Notes under the pieces: model-generated
Seen by the model: only the letters and a program-made list of their open reading frames with translations
Database searches by the model: none
Told to the model about the DNA's origin: nothing
Assembly (NCBI GenBank): GCA_963816795.1
Contig: CAWFLT010000017.1
Span: 620,001-684,000 of the forward strand
DNA: 64,000 nt
Direction of reading: 5' to 3'
Origin: CAWFLT01 sp963816795
GTDB lineage: Bacteria; Acidobacteriota; Vicinamibacteria; Vicinamibacterales; SCN-69-37
Translations under genes and position numbers: made by a program
Shown here: positions 1-8,256 of the stretch, piece by piece
How positions within the stretch are numbered: the stretch's first letter is position 1
Layout: each line of letters starts with the position of its first letter

Positions 1-201
1 CTCGCATTGGAAAACGTCGGCGCGCGACGCGACGGTCGCGCCGGCAGCAACGAACGACGCATCGGGGAATCCGGCTTCGTCGCCGGCGCCGTGCTCGACG
101 ACGACGTCGACGCCCAGCTTCTTCAGCGCCGGCAGCACGACGGGCACGAGCGCCACGCGCCGTTCACCCGGGAACGTCTCCTTCGGAACTCCGATCTTCA
201 T
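1..201 (-). CDS. pntA: NAD(P) transhydrogenase subunit alpha, N-terminal part (cut by window edge)
   Basis: Only the first 67 codons are present; the gene continues beyond the left edge. The protein begins MKIGVPKETFPGERRVALVP, the typical opening of the NAD-binding alpha subunit of the proton-translocating transhydrogenase, which transfers hydride between NADH and NADP+ at the inner membrane. The N-terminal domain of alanine dehydrogenase is related, but its usual opening lacks the TFPGERRVALVP stretch, so PntA is favoured. The ATG lies at 199-201 on the reverse strand. I see no strong Shine-Dalgarno sequence before it. Confidence 0.75.
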   Translation of the reverse strand, partial: MKIGVPKETFPGERRVALVPVVLPALKKLGVDVVVEHGAGDEAGFPDASFVAAGATVASRADVFQCE

Positions 202-249
202 CGGGCAAGAGTTTACAGCCGTTTCAGATTGGCGTCGCGAGCGGAACCG

Positions 250-1925
250 TCAGCCGGCTTTGACGAATGCCGCCTTCAACCACTCGATCACCGGCGAGGT
301 CACGTCCGGTCCAATCGTCCGCACTGCCAGTGACTCGTACTCGTCGACCTCGCCAGTCACAGCAGGCAGCAGCAGATGGTTGATCTTCGGCAGGATGATC
401 TTCCGCGTCGCTTCGGGGGGACGCGCTTGCGCGCGCGCGCCAGCTCCTCCAGACGGTCAGCGTGCGAAGGCGGAATCTGCGTGTCGAGCGCGCCATGCAT
501 GATCAGCAGCGGCTGATTCACCCGGTTGAGCGCGACGGCCGGATCGAACAGCAGCCAGCTCTTGAACCACGGCGTATCCGCCTGCCGTCGCAGCTCCGGC
601 GCGAGCGCATCCCACCCCTTGCCGCTGACGACGGCGTCCATTATCTGCACTTGGGTGGCGACCTTCGCCTTGCGCTCGGCTTCCGGCTCGTTGAGCCGGA
701 CGAGCAGCGCCTGCTGCTGCTCGAGCGTCAGATCGCGACCGGTCTTGCCGGGCGCTTCCAGCAGCACCAGTGTCCGGATGCGCCGCTCGCGGCCGGCTGC
801 CGTGAGCGCCACGGCAGCGCCTTCGCCGTGCGAGAGGACGGCGATCCGATCGGCGTCGACATCCTTCCGCTTCCGGAGCCAGGTGACGATCGCGATCAAG
901 TCCTCGGCATATTCGGCGATGCCCGCATGTTCGGGCCGGCCGCCGCTCTGGCCGACGCCGCGCTTGTCGTATCGCACGGCGAAGTAGCCCGCCTCCGCGA
1001 GCTTGCCGGCAATCTGGCCGAACATCGGCACGCTGTACAGCGCCTCGTCGCGATCCTGCCGGCCTGGTCCACCGACCAGAATGACGGCGGGCGCGCGCCC
1101 CGTCACTCCGGCTGGCCGGGTGACCGTCGCTCCCAGGCTGAAGCCGGTCGCCGGGATGTACAGGCTGTCGTCGCCGGGATTCTTGATGTGCTCCTCACGT
1201 GCGAGCACTGTGGCGAGGTCTTCGCGGATGACGACGAGCGCCGCCGCCGGCAGATCGACCCGCGCGAGCCGCGAGCGCTCGTCGACCCAGACCTGCACCA
1301 CTGACGGCGCTGCCGCACTGCCGACATTCAGATCGAACTGCTGCAGGTTGGCGCTCGAGTCGGGGCCGACGACTCGCCGCGGAGTGATTCGGGTGATGGT
1401 GGCACCCAATTCGGCCTCGGGGACGACGTACACCGGAATGCGTGCCCCGACCGCCATGCCGGAAAGCCGGGCGGCGAGCGCTTCGTAGGCCGCGAAGAAG
1501 TTGTTTGGCAGCACGACCGCACGCGGCGTCACCGGCTGCGTGACCGATCCACGCTTTCCGGCCTGCATCATGTCGCTCGTCGCGGTGGTCGGGCCGAAGG
1601 TCGTCGCCAGCGTGATGAGCTGGCCGCGCAATTGCCCTTCAATCGAAAGCTGCTGTGGCTGCCAGTCCGTGCCGTAGGTCATCTCGAACCGGCTGGTCGT
1701 CAGTTCGAACGGCGCGAGAATCTGGCCGGTGGCAGTGATCTTGATGCTGTTGGAGGTGCGCGACACGTCGACGACCTCCGCGCCGATGCGCACCCCTTTC
1801 AGGATCACTGTGAATCGGGCCGGACCATCGCCGACGGCCCGCTGCGCGGCCGCCGGGGCCGCCAACGTTGTGAGACCGACGAGCGCAACGCTAAGATGGC
1901 CGGCGAGGCCCCGGATGAGCGACAT
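250..1925 (-). CDS. Secreted alpha/beta hydrolase (serine esterase/peptidase-like), frameshifted near C-terminus
   Basis: The protein starts with a signal peptide (MSLIRGLAGHLSVALVGLTT, cleavage probably after AAA), so it is likely periplasmic. A roughly 230-residue N-terminal region of unknown fold is followed by an alpha/beta hydrolase domain: oxyanion-region GGPGRQDRDE, RYDKRGVGQSGG, nucleophile elbow LSHGEGAA, and MHGALDTQIPP around the acid residue. The open frame runs off at a run of six G at 415-420. In the next frame the expected C-terminus continues (ILPKINHLLLP, then a tail ending FVKAG) with the catalytic-His region NHLLLP, and stops at 250. One indel therefore explains the break. 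The start codon overlaps that of the divergent ygfZ-like gene. Substrate unknown. Confidence 0.8.
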
Positions 1926-2907
1926 ACACTCCCAGTATCGCATCATCACTACCGGCGCCGGCCGGACGGCGCGCCACGACCGCGGCCGCCTGCGGTTCGA
2001 TGGCAGGGACGCGGTGGTGTTCCTGCAGGCTCTTGTCAGCAACGACGTCACCGCGCTCGACGCCGGTCACGGCGTGTATGCGACCTATCTCACCGCGCAA
2101 GGTCGCATGATCTCCGACCTGAGGATCCATCAGCGTGGCGATCATCTTCTCGTCGAAGTGCCGGCGAGCTTGACGGATCGCTTGCTCTCGGCCTTCGACG
2201 CCCTCATCTTTTCGGAGGACGTCGTTGTCTCGGACGTCTCGGCGTCCGTATCGCAGATTGCAGTGATTGGGACCGGGGCAGCAGACGCCGTGGCTCGCGC
2301 ACTCACGATCGATGCCGGGCGGCTCAATGGCCTCGCGCCGCTCGCCGGGATCAGCGGCGGCACGACGTTCGTGGCGCGCGCAGATGACTCCGAGGCGTGG
2401 CCTGTATTCGACGTGTTCGTGTCTCGAGATGAGGCCGCCAGCGTCGAGTCCGCGTTGGAACTAGCCGGCGCACCGCAGATCTCGCCCGAGGTGCTCGAGG
2501 CGGCGCGGATCGAGGCCGGCCGGCCCGCCTTCGGCGTGGACATGACCGACGAGACCATCCCGCTCGAAGCGGGCCTGCTGGATCGCGGCATCAGCACGAC
2601 GAAGGGCTGTTACGTCGGCCAGGAGATCATCATCCGCGTCCTCCATCGCGGCGGTGGCCGCGTCGCCAAACGGCTCTCGCGACTCGAGCTCGACGCGTCG
2701 GCGACCGAACCGCCTGTCGCGGGTGCCATCCTCTCGGCCGACGGCAAGGAAGTCGGGAAGATCACCAGCGCCGCCTTCTCTCCAGCGCGCGATCGCATCG
2801 TTGCGCTCGGATACGTACATCGGGATTTTGCGGAAACAGGACGGTCCCTCGTCGTCGCGATGCCCCAGGGCAACGTCGGTGCGTCCATCCTCGGTCTGGC
2901 CGGCTGA
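1915..2907 (+). CDS. ygfZ: YgfZ/GcvT-type folate-binding protein
   Basis: The 330-residue protein carries the family signature KGCYVGQE at about residues 241-248 and the N-terminal DRGRLRFDGRDAVVFLQALV segment typical of YgfZ. These folate-dependent proteins assist Fe-S cluster assembly or repair and are related to the glycine-cleavage T-protein. The ATG at 1915 is the only convincing start, since the sequence becomes family-like within about 15 residues. It lies inside the 5' end of the divergent hydrolase gene. The next gene begins 7 bases after the stop, so co-transcription with the cytochrome gene is plausible. Confidence 0.88.
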   Translation: MSDIHSQYRIITTGAGRTARHDRGRLRFDGRDAVVFLQALVSNDVTALDAGHGVYATYLTAQGRMISDLRIHQRGDHLLVEVPASLTDRLLSAFDALIFSEDVVVSDVSASVSQIAVIGTGAADAVARALTIDAGRLNGLAPLAGISGGTTFVARADDSEAWPVFDVFVSRDEAASVESALELAGAPQISPEVLEAARIEAGRPAFGVDMTDETIPLEAGLLDRGISTTKGCYVGQEIIIRVLHRGGGRVAKRLSRLELDASATEPPVAGAILSADGKEVGKITSAAFSPARDRIVALGYVHRDFAETGRSLVVAMPQGNVGASILGLAG

Positions 2908-2914
2908 GCGGAGG

Positions 2915-3977
2915 ATGCGCCGACTGGTCGCAACCGTCTGTGGGCTTCTTCCCTTCGTTGCGGGTCTGCACTCAGCGCAATCGACGTCGCCGCCGTCGAG
3001 CATTCCCGAGATGTGGAACGCGTGGTGCGCGCGATGTCATGGAGCCGACGGCTCCGGCCGCGTCGCCAACCGTCCCACCCCGATCGAGCCCCTGGACTTC
3101 ACCGACTGCCGGCTCGCGACCGCCGAGCCTGACGTGGATTGGCAGCTCGCGATCTCGCAGGGCGGACCGGCCGTCGGGTTGTCGTCGACGATGCCCGCGT
3201 TCGGTGATGCGCTGTCCGCCGAACAGGTGCGCGCGTTCGTGCGTTACCTGCGCGGCTTCTGCAAGGAGACCGGATGGCCGACGGGCAACTTGAACCTGCC
3301 GCGGCCAATTCTCACCGAGAAGGCATTTCCCGAGAACGAGTTCGTCATCGCGCCGGTCGCGTCGCACGATCCCAATCGGTTTGCGGAGTTTGCGATCAAG
3401 GCCACCTACGAACGCCGGATTGGCCGCCGTGCGGAGTTTGAAGTGTTCGTTCCGTTCGAATCGATCAAAAGGGGGCCGCGCCTGACCGGCGTGGGGGATG
3501 TCGGGGTCGGGCTCAAGTACGTGCTCACGCCGCGCGCGTCGCGCTATCTGATTACGAGTGGCGCGGAGCTCGCCTTCGGCACCGGCCGCGAGTCGGGGAT
3601 CGCGGGCGCGCATGGCGCCGTGTTCGAGCCGTCCGTTCTGGCGGCCACCACGGCGGGCAGAGCGCACGTGCAGGGCCGGTTCGCACTCGGTCTGCCGTTT
3701 GGCGGTTCGTGGCAAACGCGTGAAACGGGGTACGGTGTGTATCTCGGCACCGACACCAGCGACGCGCCAAATACCTGGACGTTCGGCATTGAGTTCAACG
3801 GGGAGAGATCGCGAGATCGGATTGACGCCACAGGTTCGCAAGCCGCTCACCCGAACGGGTGCGCTCAGTGCGGCCGTCGGCGTGACCGTGCCGCTCAACG
3901 AGCGGAGAGAACGAGGCTATCAATGGGTGGGGTATCTCGCTTGGGAGTATCTCGAGCCAGTGCGATCGCGGCGCTGA
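2915..3977 (+). CDS. Cytochrome c domain fused to outer-membrane transporter-like domain (frameshifted)
   Basis: A signal peptide (MRRLVATVCGLLPFVAGLHS) is followed by a small cytochrome c domain with one haem motif, CARCH, at about residues 37-41 and the distal methionine probably in STMPAFGD. From about residue 125 the sequence changes to alternating short strands (EFVIAPVASHDPNRFAEF, then GVGDVGVGLKY) that resemble an outer-membrane beta-barrel or transporter-like domain. The frame slips at about 3800-3830; the barrel ends in the shifted frame at 3977 with GYLAWEYLEPVRSRR. A one-haem cytochrome joined to a barrel suggests electron transfer at the outer membrane, but this is inference. It sits just upstream of a cupredoxin-like gene. 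Confidence 0.72.
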
Positions 3978-4648
3978 TCGCGGCGGCAGTCGTTCCCATC
4001 GCTGGCACAGGGCCTGGCTCGGCGGCGCGCATCTCGCGCACCGGCTCGATTGCCGGTGTCGCGACGACGAAGGAACAGGCGCGGCCCCCGCTTCGCGCGT
4101 CGATCGACACCGCGACGTGCGGGGAGACGTTGCCGGACGAATCCATCGCGGTCGATTCGGCCGGCCGCCTCGGCGGTGTCGTGGTGTCGATCGCGAGCGT
4201 GCGTCAGCCCGCTCCGGCAGAAGTGAACATCATCAACGAGAAATGCCGGTTCGTTCCGCGGATCGCGACGCTGCGTCCAGGTGGAACCGTGAAGACGACA
4301 AGCCACGATCCGATGATTCATACGATGCACGCGGCCGCCGACGGCCGGGCGCTGTTCAATGTCAGTCTGCCCCTGCCGAATCTGACCGTGTCACGACCGA
4401 TCAGCCGTGCCGGCGTCGTCACCTTGTCGTGCAGCACGCACACATGGATGCGAGGCTACTTGTATGTCACCGACTCGCTGGCGGCTGTGAGTGCCGCCGA
4501 CGGCTCGTTCAAGCTCGATGGCGTGCCGCCCGGCACGCACACCCTGCAGGTCTGGCACGAGGCGCTGAAGCTCGCCGTGCCCGCCACGGTCGTCGTCAAG
4601 GACGGCGAAACGACGACTGTCCAGCTCAGCCTGGTGGGTGGCCGCTAG
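3923..4648 (+). CDS. Secreted cupredoxin-like / carboxypeptidase-regulatory-like protein
   Basis: The protein begins with a hydrophobic leader (ASAIAALIAAAVVPIAG) and is predicted to be exported. A plastocyanin-like fold is suggested by possible copper ligands arranged as His in SHDPMIHTMH, then Cys and His in LSCSTHTWM with a nearby Met. The C-terminal 45 residues (DGSFKLDGVPPGTHTLQVWH) are a carboxypeptidase-regulatory-like beta-sandwich. Homologues are often labelled methylamine utilisation protein, without proof of that role. The start overlaps the end of the cytochrome gene by 55 bases in another frame, so the two may be co-expressed and exchange electrons. Confidence 0.72.
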   Translation: MGGVSRLGVSRASAIAALIAAAVVPIAGTGPGSAARISRTGSIAGVATTKEQARPPLRASIDTATCGETLPDESIAVDSAGRLGGVVVSIASVRQPAPAEVNIINEKCRFVPRIATLRPGGTVKTTSHDPMIHTMHAAADGRALFNVSLPLPNLTVSRPISRAGVVTLSCSTHTWMRGYLYVTDSLAAVSAADGSFKLDGVPPGTHTLQVWHEALKLAVPATVVVKDGETTTVQLSLVGGR

Positions 4649-4654
4649 CGTACG

Positions 4655-4707
4655 GAGGGGCGGGCTTCAGCCCGCCTTGCGTGGGCCGGCTGAAGCCGGC
4701 CCCTCCT
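4655..4707. repeat. REP-like double palindrome
   Basis: Two back-to-back palindromes lie here: GCGGGCTTCAGCCCGC at 4660-4675 and GGGCCGGCTGAAGCCGGCCC at 4683-4702, framed by ggagggg and cccctcc. This is a bacterial REP-like arrangement. It sits between convergent genes and could act as a bidirectional transcription stop. The last 13 or so codons and the stop of the Nudix gene on the minus strand are read from it. Confidence 0.75.
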
Positions 4708-5101
4708 GATTTCCGACCAGGATCTCGATGAGCGCGTTGTCGGCCTCGGGAAACGGCAACGTCGTGAGCTCGTCGCGTCCGACCCAACGGATGTCCTGAC
4801 CGAGCATCGGCTTCGGCTCGGAGTGGATGGTGACGCGCCGGAAGTGAAGCCGCACCGTCCGCTCTGGATAGGCGTGCTCCGTGGTGAGGATCTCGTCGCC
4901 AATCGTGGCCGCGACGCCGAGTTCCTCGTCGAGCTCGCGCTGCAGGCACGCCGCTGGCGGTTCACCCGGCTCGCATTTGCCACCGGGAAACTCCCAGTAG
5001 CCCGAGAGGTGAGTGTTGGCGAGCCGCCGCGTGACGAGGAATCGTCCGTCGCGCTCGACGACGGCGGCGAGGACGACGATGACGGCGCGATCAGCCGTCA
5101 T
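4667..5101 (-). CDS. Nudix hydrolase, MutT-like (8-oxo-dGTP pyrophosphohydrolase candidate)
   Basis: The 144-residue protein has an intact Nudix box (GGKCEPGEPPAACLQRELDE followed by ELGV) at about residues 40-62, with the catalytic glutamates in place. The preceding WEFPGGK is typical of MutT and of the C-terminal domain of MutY. It overlaps the 3' end of the upstream mutY gene by 11 bases, so the two are co-transcribed. The pair covers two steps of protection against 8-oxoguanine: pool cleansing and A:8-oxoG repair. The last residues (GPASAGPRKAG) and the stop are encoded by a REP-like repeat, so the native C-terminus was probably altered by it. Confidence 0.82.
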   Translation of the reverse strand: MTADRAVIVVLAAVVERDGRFLVTRRLANTHLSGYWEFPGGKCEPGEPPAACLQRELDEELGVAATIGDEILTTEHAYPERTVRLHFRRVTIHSEPKPMLGQDIRWVGRDELTTLPFPEADNALIEILVGNQEGPASAGPRKAG

Positions 5102-5789
5102 GCTCGGGATTGAAGGGATAGGACAGACACTTCGACGTCATCGGGCACATCATGCACTGCGGTTTACGCGCGCTGCAGACGGTGGCGCCGAAGTCCATCA
5201 GGGCTTGATTGAAATCGTATACATGCCGGTGCGGAAGGACGGCGCGGGAGATCTCCCACAGGCGCTTCTCGGCGCTCGAGCTCTCGCGCTCGCCGCGCGC
5301 GACGAACACCCGGTAGAGGACGCGGGCCACGTTGGTGTCGAGGATGGCCGCGCGTTTGCCGAACGCAAAGCTCATCACGGCGCCAGCCGTATACGCGCCG
5401 ATGCCTTTGAACGATCGGAGCGTTTCTTCGTCGTCGGGAAGCCGGCCGTCGTGCTTCTCGACCGACTCGCGCGCGATCGCCTGCAGCCGTCGCGGCCGCA
5501 CGTTGTAGCCGAGCGGATACCAGGTCTTCACGACTTCCGGTTCCGGAGCCGCAGCGAGCGCGGCGAGCGACGGGTAGCGGTCGAGCCACTCGTGGTACTT
5601 GGGCAGGACGCGGTCGACCTGCGTCTGCTGGAGCATGATCTCCGAGACCAGGATGTGGTACGGGTCGCGGGTGTCGCGCCACGGCAGGCTGCGCCCGTGC
5701 TGGCGGTACCACGCCAGCAGGCGCCGCCGGAACCATTGTCGCGACTGCGGGGCCGGCAGCTCGGCCGGACGCGAACGTCGTCGAGTCAC
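5091..5789 (-). CDS. mutY: A/G-specific adenine glycosylase, short form lacking the C-terminal Nudix-like domain
   Basis: The protein removes adenine mispaired with 8-oxoguanine. Seen in sequence: the catalytic-Glu helix (ILVSEIMLQQTQVDRVLPKY), the helix-hairpin-helix FKGIGAYTAGAV, the catalytic Asp in ILDTNVARVL, and a C-terminal 4Fe-4S loop with Cys spacing C-x6-C-x2-C-x5-C (CSARKPQCMMCPMTSKC). A GTG at 5787-5789 gives a sensible 232-residue protein. Longer readings run through the divergent pduO gene and are rejected. Full-length MutY is about 350 residues with a MutT-like 8-oxoG-reading domain. That domain is absent, and a separate Nudix gene follows with an 11-base overlap. Confidence 0.87.
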   Translation of the reverse strand: MTRRRSRPAELPAPQSRQWFRRRLLAWYRQHGRSLPWRDTRDPYHILVSEIMLQQTQVDRVLPKYHEWLDRYPSLAALAAAPEPEVVKTWYPLGYNVRPRRLQAIARESVEKHDGRLPDDEETLRSFKGIGAYTAGAVMSFAFGKRAAILDTNVARVLYRVFVARGERESSSAEKRLWEISRAVLPHRHVYDFNQALMDFGATVCSARKPQCMMCPMTSKCLSYPFNPEHDG

Positions 5790-5816
5790 GGTGAAATAAT
5801 ATGGGCACAGCGTTGC

Positions 5817-6356
5817 ATGCGCATTTACACGAAAACGGGTGACGCCGGCGAGACCGGGTTGTTCGATGGCACCCGGGTGTCGAAAGCCGACCCGCGCGTG
5901 GAGGCGTACGGCGACGTTGACGAGCTCAACGCGTGGCTGGGACTGGTTCGGGCCACCGAGATCCCGGCCGATATCGACGACGCGCTCGGCCACATTCAAC
6001 GCGATCTCTTCGCGCTCGGCGCCGTGCTTGCCGATCCGCGTCACCGCATTGCTGCCCGCGTCACCAAGGCGGCGCTCGTCGCAGAGGACATCGCGCGGCT
6101 CGAGCAGACGATCGACGCGCTCGAGGCGGCGCTGCCTCCCTTACGCCAGTTCATCCTGCCCGGAGGATTGACGGCCGGCGCGATGCTGCACCTCTCGCGT
6201 ACGGTCTGCCGTCGCGCCGAGAGGCGGGCGGTGGCGCTTGGGCCGGACGCCGTCGATCCGGTCGCCGTCACCTACTTGAATCGGCTGTCCGATCTGCTCT
6301 TCGTGATGGCGCGTGCGGTCAACGCACGAGCGAACGCGCCCGAGATCGAGTGGTAA
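5817..6356 (+). CDS. pduO: Cob(I)alamin adenosyltransferase, PduO type
   Basis: The protein transfers the adenosyl group of ATP to cob(I)alamin to make coenzyme B12. The 179-residue product has the family start MRIYTKTGDAGETGLFDGTR (ATP-binding), the central EAYGDVDELNAWLG and the C-terminal FILPGG and LSRTVCRRAERR motifs with the conserved arginines. The gene is divergent from mutY with only 27 bases between starts; that gap holds an AT-rich aataatat that may serve as a -10 element. It overlaps the start of hpnC by 7 bases, so hpnCDE is probably transcribed with it. Confidence 0.92.
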   Translation: MRIYTKTGDAGETGLFDGTRVSKADPRVEAYGDVDELNAWLGLVRATEIPADIDDALGHIQRDLFALGAVLADPRHRIAARVTKAALVAEDIARLEQTIDALEAALPPLRQFILPGGLTAGAMLHLSRTVCRRAERRAVALGPDAVDPVAVTYLNRLSDLLFVMARAVNARANAPEIEW

Positions 6357-7213
6357 TCGACGCCGCCTATGCCCGGTGCCAGCACCTGGCCAGCCAGCAT
6401 TACGAGAATTTTCCCGTGGCGTCCCGCCTGCTTCCGAAAGCCGCGCGTCCCCACATCGCCGCGATCTACGGCTTTGCCCGTCTGGCCGACGACTTCGCGG
6501 ACGAGGGCGAGCGCACCCCTGAAGCGCGGCTGGCGCTGCTCGAAGACTGGCGCAGCCGGCTGCAGGAAGCGGCTGCCGGCCGGGCGCGGAGCGAGGAGTC
6601 GGACGCCGGCGCGATCTTCCTGGCCCTCTCCGACACGATGCGGCGCTGTGATCTGGACGCGCAGCTCTTCGACGACTTGCTCAGCGCGTTCCGGCAGGAC
6701 GTCGTCGTGCACCGCTACGACGACTGGCCCAGCCTGCTGGACTATTGCCGGCGTTCGGCGAATCCAGTCGGCCGTCTGGTGCTGCGCATCGCCGGGTATC
6801 GGGACGACGGCCTGGACCGGATGTCCGATGCTATTTGTTCCGCGCTCCAGCTCACGAACTTCTGGCAGGATCTCGAACGCGACTGGCAGAAGGGCCGTGT
6901 GTACCTCCCGCAGGCCGAGTTGGCGGCAGCCGGCGCCGATCTGCACGACCTGGGCCGTCGCCGGATCAGTCCCGAGTGGCGCGTGGCCCTGACTCGCGCG
7001 GCCGCCGAGACACGGGCGCTCTTCCTGCAGGGGCGTCCACTCGCCGACGCGGTCACCGGCCGCCTGCGTTGGGAGCTCCGCGCGACCTGGCTCGGCGGCA
7101 TGCGCATTCTTGAACGGCTCGAAGCGGCGGGCTTCGACGTCTTCAGATCGCGGCCGACACTCCGCTCGACCGACGCGGCGCTGATCGGGTGGCGCGCGCT
7201 CGTCTGGCGATGA
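6350..7213 (+). CDS. hpnC: Hydroxysqualene synthase HpnC
   Basis: This squalene/phytoene synthase-family enzyme converts presqualene diphosphate to hydroxysqualene. Aspartate-rich metal sites are visible: GFARLADDFADE near residue 45 and TNFWQDLERDWQKGRVYLP near residue 175. A GTG at 6350, overlapping the pduO stop, is taken as start because family similarity (ARCQHLASQHYENFPVASRL) begins a few residues later. It is followed within 12 bases by hpnD and then hpnE, the standard three-enzyme route from farnesyl diphosphate to squalene. Confidence 0.9.
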   Translation: MVIDAAYARCQHLASQHYENFPVASRLLPKAARPHIAAIYGFARLADDFADEGERTPEARLALLEDWRSRLQEAAAGRARSEESDAGAIFLALSDTMRRCDLDAQLFDDLLSAFRQDVVVHRYDDWPSLLDYCRRSANPVGRLVLRIAGYRDDGLDRMSDAICSALQLTNFWQDLERDWQKGRVYLPQAELAAAGADLHDLGRRRISPEWRVALTRAAAETRALFLQGRPLADAVTGRLRWELRATWLGGMRILERLEAAGFDVFRSRPTLRSTDAALIGWRALVWR

Positions 7214-7225
7214 CGGTCCCGGCTC

Positions 7226-8068
7226 ATGCGTAAGACCAGCTTCTACTTCTCGTTCCTCGCCCTGCCACGCGAGCGGCGGCGGGCCATCATCGCGGTCTGG
7301 GATTTCTGCCGGGTCGTCGACGATGCCGTCGATCTGGAGCGCGATGAGGCGAAGGCGACGGCGTCGCTCGACGAGTGGCGGCGCGAGATCGGACGCGTGT
7401 TCGACGGCGGCACGCCGACGACGCCGGAGGGGCGTGCGCTGCAGCCTGTTGCGAGCCGCTTTCGTCTCCCCCGCGATCAGTTCGACGCCGTCGTCGATGG
7501 GGTCGCGATGGACGTCACGCCGCGCCGCTACGAGACGTTTGCCGATCTCGAGTCCTACTGCCACCGTGTCGCGTCGGCAGTCGGGCTGATCTGCGCGGAG
7601 ATTTTCGGATATCAGGATCGCGCCGCGCTGGTGTACGCGCGCGATCTCGGCGTCGCGCTGCAACTGACCAACATTCTGCGCGACGTCGGCGTCGACTATC
7701 GGAACGGGCGGCTGTATCTGCCGCTCGAAGATCTCGCCCGTTTCGGCTGCACTGAAGACGACATCAAGCAGGCCGTGGCCGACGCCGGAGCGAACCGCCC
7801 CCCAGCGGCCCTCAAGGCTCTGCTGGCGCATCAGGCGGCACGCGCGCGCCAGTTCTTCAATCGCGCCGTCCGCTCGCTGCCAGCGGTCGACGCCCGGCGC
7901 TTCGTGGCCGCCGAGATCATGCGTGCGATTTACTTTGACGTGCTGCAGCGGATCGAGGCCGCCGATTACGACGTCTTCAGCCGCGTCATTCGCGCCCGAC
8001 GGTCGACGCAGGCATACATCGCGGTCAAGACACTTATAGGAGTGAAGGGCGCAGGAAGTACGGAGTGA
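7226..8068 (+). CDS. hpnD: Presqualene diphosphate synthase HpnD
   Basis: The 280-residue enzyme joins two farnesyl diphosphates into presqualene diphosphate. Both metal-binding motifs are present: FCRVVDDAVDLE near residue 35 and LTNILRDVGVDYRNGRLYLP near residue 150, plus the start MRKTSFYFSFLALPRERR typical of the family. The final residues (GVKGAGSTE) and the stop codon come from the first units of a 23-bp tandem repeat, so the natural C-terminus may have been shortened or replaced there. Confidence 0.92.
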   Translation: MRKTSFYFSFLALPRERRRAIIAVWDFCRVVDDAVDLERDEAKATASLDEWRREIGRVFDGGTPTTPEGRALQPVASRFRLPRDQFDAVVDGVAMDVTPRRYETFADLESYCHRVASAVGLICAEIFGYQDRAALVYARDLGVALQLTNILRDVGVDYRNGRLYLPLEDLARFGCTEDDIKQAVADAGANRPPAALKALLAHQAARARQFFNRAVRSLPAVDARRFVAAEIMRAIYFDVLQRIEAADYDVFSRVIRARRSTQAYIAVKTLIGVKGAGSTE

Positions 8069-8200
8069 AGGGCGCATGAAGTGCGGAGTGAAGGGCGCAT
8101 GAAGTGCGGAGTGAAGGGCACATGAAGTGCGGAGTGGAGGGCGCTCGAGGTCCGGAGTGAAATGCGCCGATGAGGTCCGGAGGGGAGAACGCATGAAGTC
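8041..8200. repeat. 23-bp tandem repeat array between hpnD and hpnE
   Basis: Five copies of a 23-base unit, consensus agtgaagggcgcatgaagtg plus cgg, start at 8041, 8064, 8087, 8110 and 8133. The second and third are identical and the others differ at a few bases. Two more diverged units continue to about 8200. Related units reappear at 9597-9632 after hpnE. There are no spacers, so this is not CRISPR. A short run of ggaaccccc/ggaacctc direct repeats follows to about 8250. Confidence 0.9.
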
Positions 8201-8256
8201 CAGACAAGGGAACCCCCGGAACCCCGGAACCTCGGAACCCCGGAACCACGAGATCT

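Noticed and set aside
2654..4648. A 664-codon open frame joining ygfZ antiframe, cytochrome and cupredoxin-like protein
   Set aside because: The first 87 codons are antiframe to ygfZ, and the barrel part ends in a different frame at 3977; the cupredoxin-like protein has its own leader.
6272..8194. Minus-strand 640-codon open frame opposite hpnC/hpnD
   Set aside because: It is the antisense shadow of high-G+C coding sequence plus the tandem repeat; the plus strand encodes recognised enzymes.
8041..8200. Possible CRISPR array
   Set aside because: Units are 23 bases, directly adjacent and without spacers, and no cas genes are present.
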